A stretch of DNA of 33,403 bases from contig CAIYCT010000030.1 of assembly GCA_903924765.1 (NCBI GenBank), positions 1-33,403 of the forward strand, read 5' to 3'. The translations under genes were made by a program, and so were the position numbers. The stretch's first letter is position 1. Each line of letters begins with the position of its first letter. Under the pieces are notes generated by a model, which saw only the letters and a program-made list of their open reading frames with translations, was not told where the DNA came from and made no database searches. The stretch comes from an uncultured Rhodospirillaceae bacterium (GTDB taxonomy: Bacteria > Pseudomonadota > Alphaproteobacteria > Rhodospirillales > Magnetospirillaceae). Shown piece after piece: positions 31,503 through 33,403 of the stretch.

Positions 31503-31733
31503 TCAGACGCCAAGAAGGGATTTCGCGCGATCGGAGAATGACTTGAACGTGGCCTCGACGTCTGCGCCGAGAGACGCCGCGTAGGTCTCGACCTCTTCCC
31601 ACAGAGCCAGGTGCGGGGCGACGGCGTCAAGTTGCGCCCGATCGCTTGCGAGCTTTGCATTTGCAGCGTCCAGCGCGGCCTGCGCGTCGGCTACTGCCTG
31701 CTGGTCTGCTGCAATGGTGTCGGCTAGGCCCAT
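31503..31733 (-). CDS. Small coiled hypothetical protein
   Basis: A 76-residue protein, MGLADTIAADQQAV at the start, with long helices rich in alanine, aspartate and glutamine (QAALDAANAKLASDRAQLDAV) likely to form a coiled coil, then a shorter helix ending in SDRAKSLLGV. GGGGAAAATTATC precedes the ATG at 31733; longer frames overlap the hairpin and are rejected. A terminator lies both before and after it, so it may be a separately expressed single gene. No domain recognised; function unknown. Confidence 0.7.
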   Translation of the reverse strand: MGLADTIAADQQAVADAQAALDAANAKLASDRAQLDAVAPHLALWEEVETYAASLGADVEATFKSFSDRAKSLLGV

Positions 31734-31753
31734 GATAATTTTCCCCAGAAATG

Positions 31754-31786
31754 AAAAAGCCCGCGAACTTTTGAGGGTTGGCGGGC
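31754..31786 (-). terminator. Probable rho-independent terminator hairpin
   Basis: Minus strand: GCCCGC pairs with GCGGGC over a 16-base loop, which itself can pair AAC with GTT; the stem is followed by TTTTTCATTT. It lies downstream of the HTH gene (31861-32424) and about 20 nt before the start of the coiled protein gene. Confidence 0.75.
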
Positions 31787-31860
31787 AAATGTCAGAGGCT
31801 CGAAACCGCAGCCTAGCTGTTTTATACCTCCGCTGTCCCAAAAATGCAATGGCTATTTTT

Positions 31861-32424
31861 TCAGAAGTCATCCAGACCGATGAGGCCGGAGCGCAGGAAC
31901 AGGTCGGAGAGTTTGTCGCAGGCGCGGTTTTCGAGAGTGCGCGCGGTTCGGCGGATTTCCCCCACATCGCGTGCGACGGCGCTTTTGGAAAGGCAGTACT
32001 CGTCCGCGATGAGGCGCACAGACAGGCCGTCGCGCTGCTGGTCGGTGCCGAAGATAGACCAGGCCATTGCCAGCGTGGGCCACTCGTCCTGGCACGAGAG
32101 CAGCGGGAGGGAGTAGTCGCGCATGGCTCGGACGGCGAGAGCCTTTTCGGTTCGGCAGGAGTACCGCGCGAGAACCGCCTGGCGCTCCTGCTCCACCAGG
32201 TGATCGACCACCGCCCCTCGCACCATCGCGCACTGGCCCCGGACCTCGAGTGGCGAAAGACCGCCGAAGTGGATCGTGCTGTGGTGGTAATCGTCAAACA
32301 CCACCCTCTTTCCGCCCTGCCGGTAGATAGCCTCCATCTGGCTTTTCTGGCTGACGGGGAGCGTTGCCATGAGGTATGAGAAGTGGAGCGCCTGGTTGAC
32401 CGATCGAAAGATGGGGGTTGTCAT
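31861..32424 (-). CDS. HTH protein, candidate late-gene regulator
   Basis: A 187-residue protein, MTTPIFRSVNQALHFSYLMA at the start. Residues 133-157 (GLSVRLIADEYCLSKSAVARDVGEI) form a clear helix-turn-helix, followed by a helical end RTLENRACDKLSDLFLRSGLI. Two central segments, FGGLSPLEVRGQCAMVRGAVVDH and MRDYSLPLLS, recall a phage protein type seen at the same place before terminase, but I do not know an established name. Its position, last of the middle genes and just before the late block, resembles that of Q antiterminators or late activators; the role is inferred. The ATG at 32424 overlaps the previous stop. Confidence 0.75.
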   Translation of the reverse strand: MTTPIFRSVNQALHFSYLMATLPVSQKSQMEAIYRQGGKRVVFDDYHHSTIHFGGLSPLEVRGQCAMVRGAVVDHLVEQERQAVLARYSCRTEKALAVRAMRDYSLPLLSCQDEWPTLAMAWSIFGTDQQRDGLSVRLIADEYCLSKSAVARDVGEIRRTARTLENRACDKLSDLFLRSGLIGLDDF

Positions 32425-32630
32425 TTCGCCTCCGATTTGCGCTTGTACAGGACGCACCGCTGTTTGCCGTACTCGTGGTTGAACTCGCATAAATTGACCT
32501 CCTCCCCTTTGAACTCGAACCGAACGCGGTGTGCGCACTCGCCACACAGGCGGTCTTTGCGCTGCCGAATTGCCTCGCGGCGCGCCGCAACCTCTTCAGG
32601 ATCTCCGTACATCCACGACTCGAGTGCCAT
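32421..32630 (-). CDS. Small cysteine-rich (zinc-ribbon-like) protein
   Basis: A 69-residue protein. The start at 32630 (MALESWMYGDPEEVAARREAI) overlaps the stop of the preceding nuclease gene as TGATG. The C-terminal half holds CGEC followed by CEFNHEYGKQRC, four cysteines plus a histidine, suggestive of a zinc-binding site. The acidic/basic helical first half may bind a partner. Phage genomes often carry such small zinc proteins near recombination or late-control genes; the function is unknown. Confidence 0.7.
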   Translation of the reverse strand: MALESWMYGDPEEVAARREAIRQRKDRLCGECAHRVRFEFKGEEVNLCEFNHEYGKQRCVLYKRKSEAK

Positions 32631-32974
32631 CAGAACTCCTCGACATTCCAGCCGCCGCCGTCCTTTTTGTCTCGGACGGTGACCGCGATGAACCGAAACG
32701 GGTACTGGTCGGCGGCGACCTTGATCTTGACGCGGGCATCGTCCTGCCAGAACCCTTTGACCTCGTGGCACTCAAGCTGACCGTCCGCACGCATGACGGC
32801 GAAGTCGGGGGTGTAGAACGTGTTGTCCGCGAGGCGCAGCTTGATGCCCTCGAAACGGAACCAGAGGATCATTCCGACCGCCTTTTGGGCACTCAGGAAC
32901 GTCGCATACGATGACTCGGTCCGGTTCCGTTTCCCTGCCTTGAGCCGTCCCAATGCGAAGTTGCGACGGTTCAT
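32630..32974 (-). CDS. PD-(D/E)XK nuclease-like protein, DUF1064-like
   Basis: A 114-residue protein. A PD-(D/E)XK-type core is visible: E20 in RTESSYA, then D57 in YTPDFAV, and E71-V-K73 in ECHEVKG. This is the pattern of the small DUF1064/T7 endonuclease I-like group, which probably act on branched DNA in replication or recombination. The basic N-terminus (MNRRNFALGRLKAGKRNR) would help bind DNA. The ATG at 32974 overlaps the stop of the upstream gene (ATGA). Catalysis is inferred from motif only. Confidence 0.8.
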   Translation of the reverse strand: MNRRNFALGRLKAGKRNRTESSYATFLSAQKAVGMILWFRFEGIKLRLADNTFYTPDFAVMRADGQLECHEVKGFWQDDARVKIKVAADQYPFRFIAVTVRDKKDGGGWNVEEF

Positions 32975-33144
32975 CGCCTGGACTCCTTGAGCGCCTGCAT
33001 GATGGTTTCAACGGGCCAGTAATTCGCCGCGTGTGCGATGAACGCGTCCTGCCTTGCCCGGGATGGCCTTGCCGAAAAAACGAGGGACACAACGCAGTCG
33101 AGGCAGTTGCGAAGGTCGTAGACCCATCCGTGCTGGTGGGTCAC
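32971..33144 (-). CDS. Small hypothetical protein, GTG start
   Basis: A 57-residue product from GTG 33144, which overlaps the stop of the preceding gene as GTGA, to TGA at 32971. It reads MTHQHGWVYDLRNCLDCVV at the start, later AFIAHAANYWPVETIMQALKES. The NCLDC part could bind a metal. Start and stop overlaps on both sides (GTGA, ATGA) give good support in spite of its small size. No family recognised. Confidence 0.6.
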   Translation of the reverse strand: MTHQHGWVYDLRNCLDCVVSLVFSARPSRARQDAFIAHAANYWPVETIMQALKESRR

Positions 33145-33403
33145 GCGTGGACCCCGTAGTCGGCGCGCAGTACCGCCTTTTCCTCTGGGGTCATCTGCGC
33201 GGCCTCGAACACTCGGGCCTTAAACGCCTGCGGGTGTTCGGCCTCGGACTGGTGCAGGCCAAGCTCCTTGCCCTTGGCGACGATCCCGGACCAGCTTGCC
33301 TGCCACGGCAGCGCGGCGGGCGAAGGTCGGTTCAGGGCGCTTGTCGCGGCTGGCGGGTTGAGGATCTGGGCTAGGAAGGTGTCCACGATCCCCGCGTTGA
33401 TGG
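33141..33403 (-). CDS. Partial hypothetical protein (C-terminal end; 5' end beyond window)
   Basis: The frame is open to the right edge. A GTG at 33386 has GGGGA only three to four bases before it, too close for a ribosome site, so the gene probably begins outside the window. Visible residues include an alanine/proline-rich linker (NPPAATSALNRPSPAALPW) and a helical C-terminus (FKARVFEAAQMTPEEKAVLRADYG). Linker plus helical tail is often the end of a replication-type protein, but there is no motif here to say so. Confidence 0.6.
   Translation of the reverse strand, partial: INAGIVDTFLAQILNPPAATSALNRPSPAALPWQASWSGIVAKGKELGLHQSEAEHPQAFKARVFEAAQMTPEEKAVLRADYGVHA

Overview
The window is most of the late half of a temperate, contractile-tailed phage (myovirus morphology), plus its integrase end. 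The DNA is GC-rich. The gene set (an XF1762-family protein, a DUF4224 protein beside the integrase, DUF3383 sheath, DUF3277 tube, DUF2184 capsid, and a Pam3-like simple baseplate) points to a phage of a Gram-negative proteobacterium, perhaps Burkholderiales or Xanthomonadales. The lysis set (SAR endolysin, Rz and nested Rz1) confirms a Gram-negative host. I cannot name the species. No bacterial gene is recognisable.

Layout. Bases 1-2208 (+ strand) hold a tightly overlapped operon of small early-type genes: two related small proteins, an XF1762-family GNAT-like protein, a small unknown, DUF4224 and a tyrosine integrase. Bases 2209-2425 are non-coding and carry four copies of a GTATTAGACA repeat; this is the best candidate for attP or integrase arm sites. 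From 2426 to the right edge nearly everything is on the minus strand, so transcription runs right to left. Read in that direction the order is: small recombination/regulatory-type genes (33403-31861), a small coiled protein, a ParB-methyltransferase pair split by a G10 tract, terminase small and large subunits, portal, Mu gpF-like minor head protein, DUF2213 protease/scaffold, cement protein, major capsid protein, head completion/neck genes, tail terminator, sheath, tube, tail chaperone with a start-less -1 frame extension, tape measure with a lysozyme domain, baseplate (Dit-like, plug, hub, spike, wedge, J, DUF2612), two fibres with a chaperone gene, a small protein, then holin, SAR endolysin, Rz and Rz1.

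The one minus-to-plus switch inside the structural block is a free-standing GIY-YIG endonuclease gene between sheath and tube.

Points worth most attention: (1) the poly-G tract that puts the methyltransferase out of frame with its ParB domain; (2) a tail-chaperone extension frame with no start codon, implying programmed frameshifting; (3) a perfect 48-bp in-frame tandem duplication in the baseplate hub; (4) six hairpin terminators, each only about 12-24 nt upstream of the next start codon in one long operon; (5) the integrated endonuclease gene and the AT-rich tail it seems to have given the sheath gene; (6) the repeat-rich putative attP flanked on both sides by phage genes, which suggests an unintegrated genome; (7) a possible Mom-like similarity in the XF1762 protein. 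Family names come from recalled sequence patterns and were not checked by a search.
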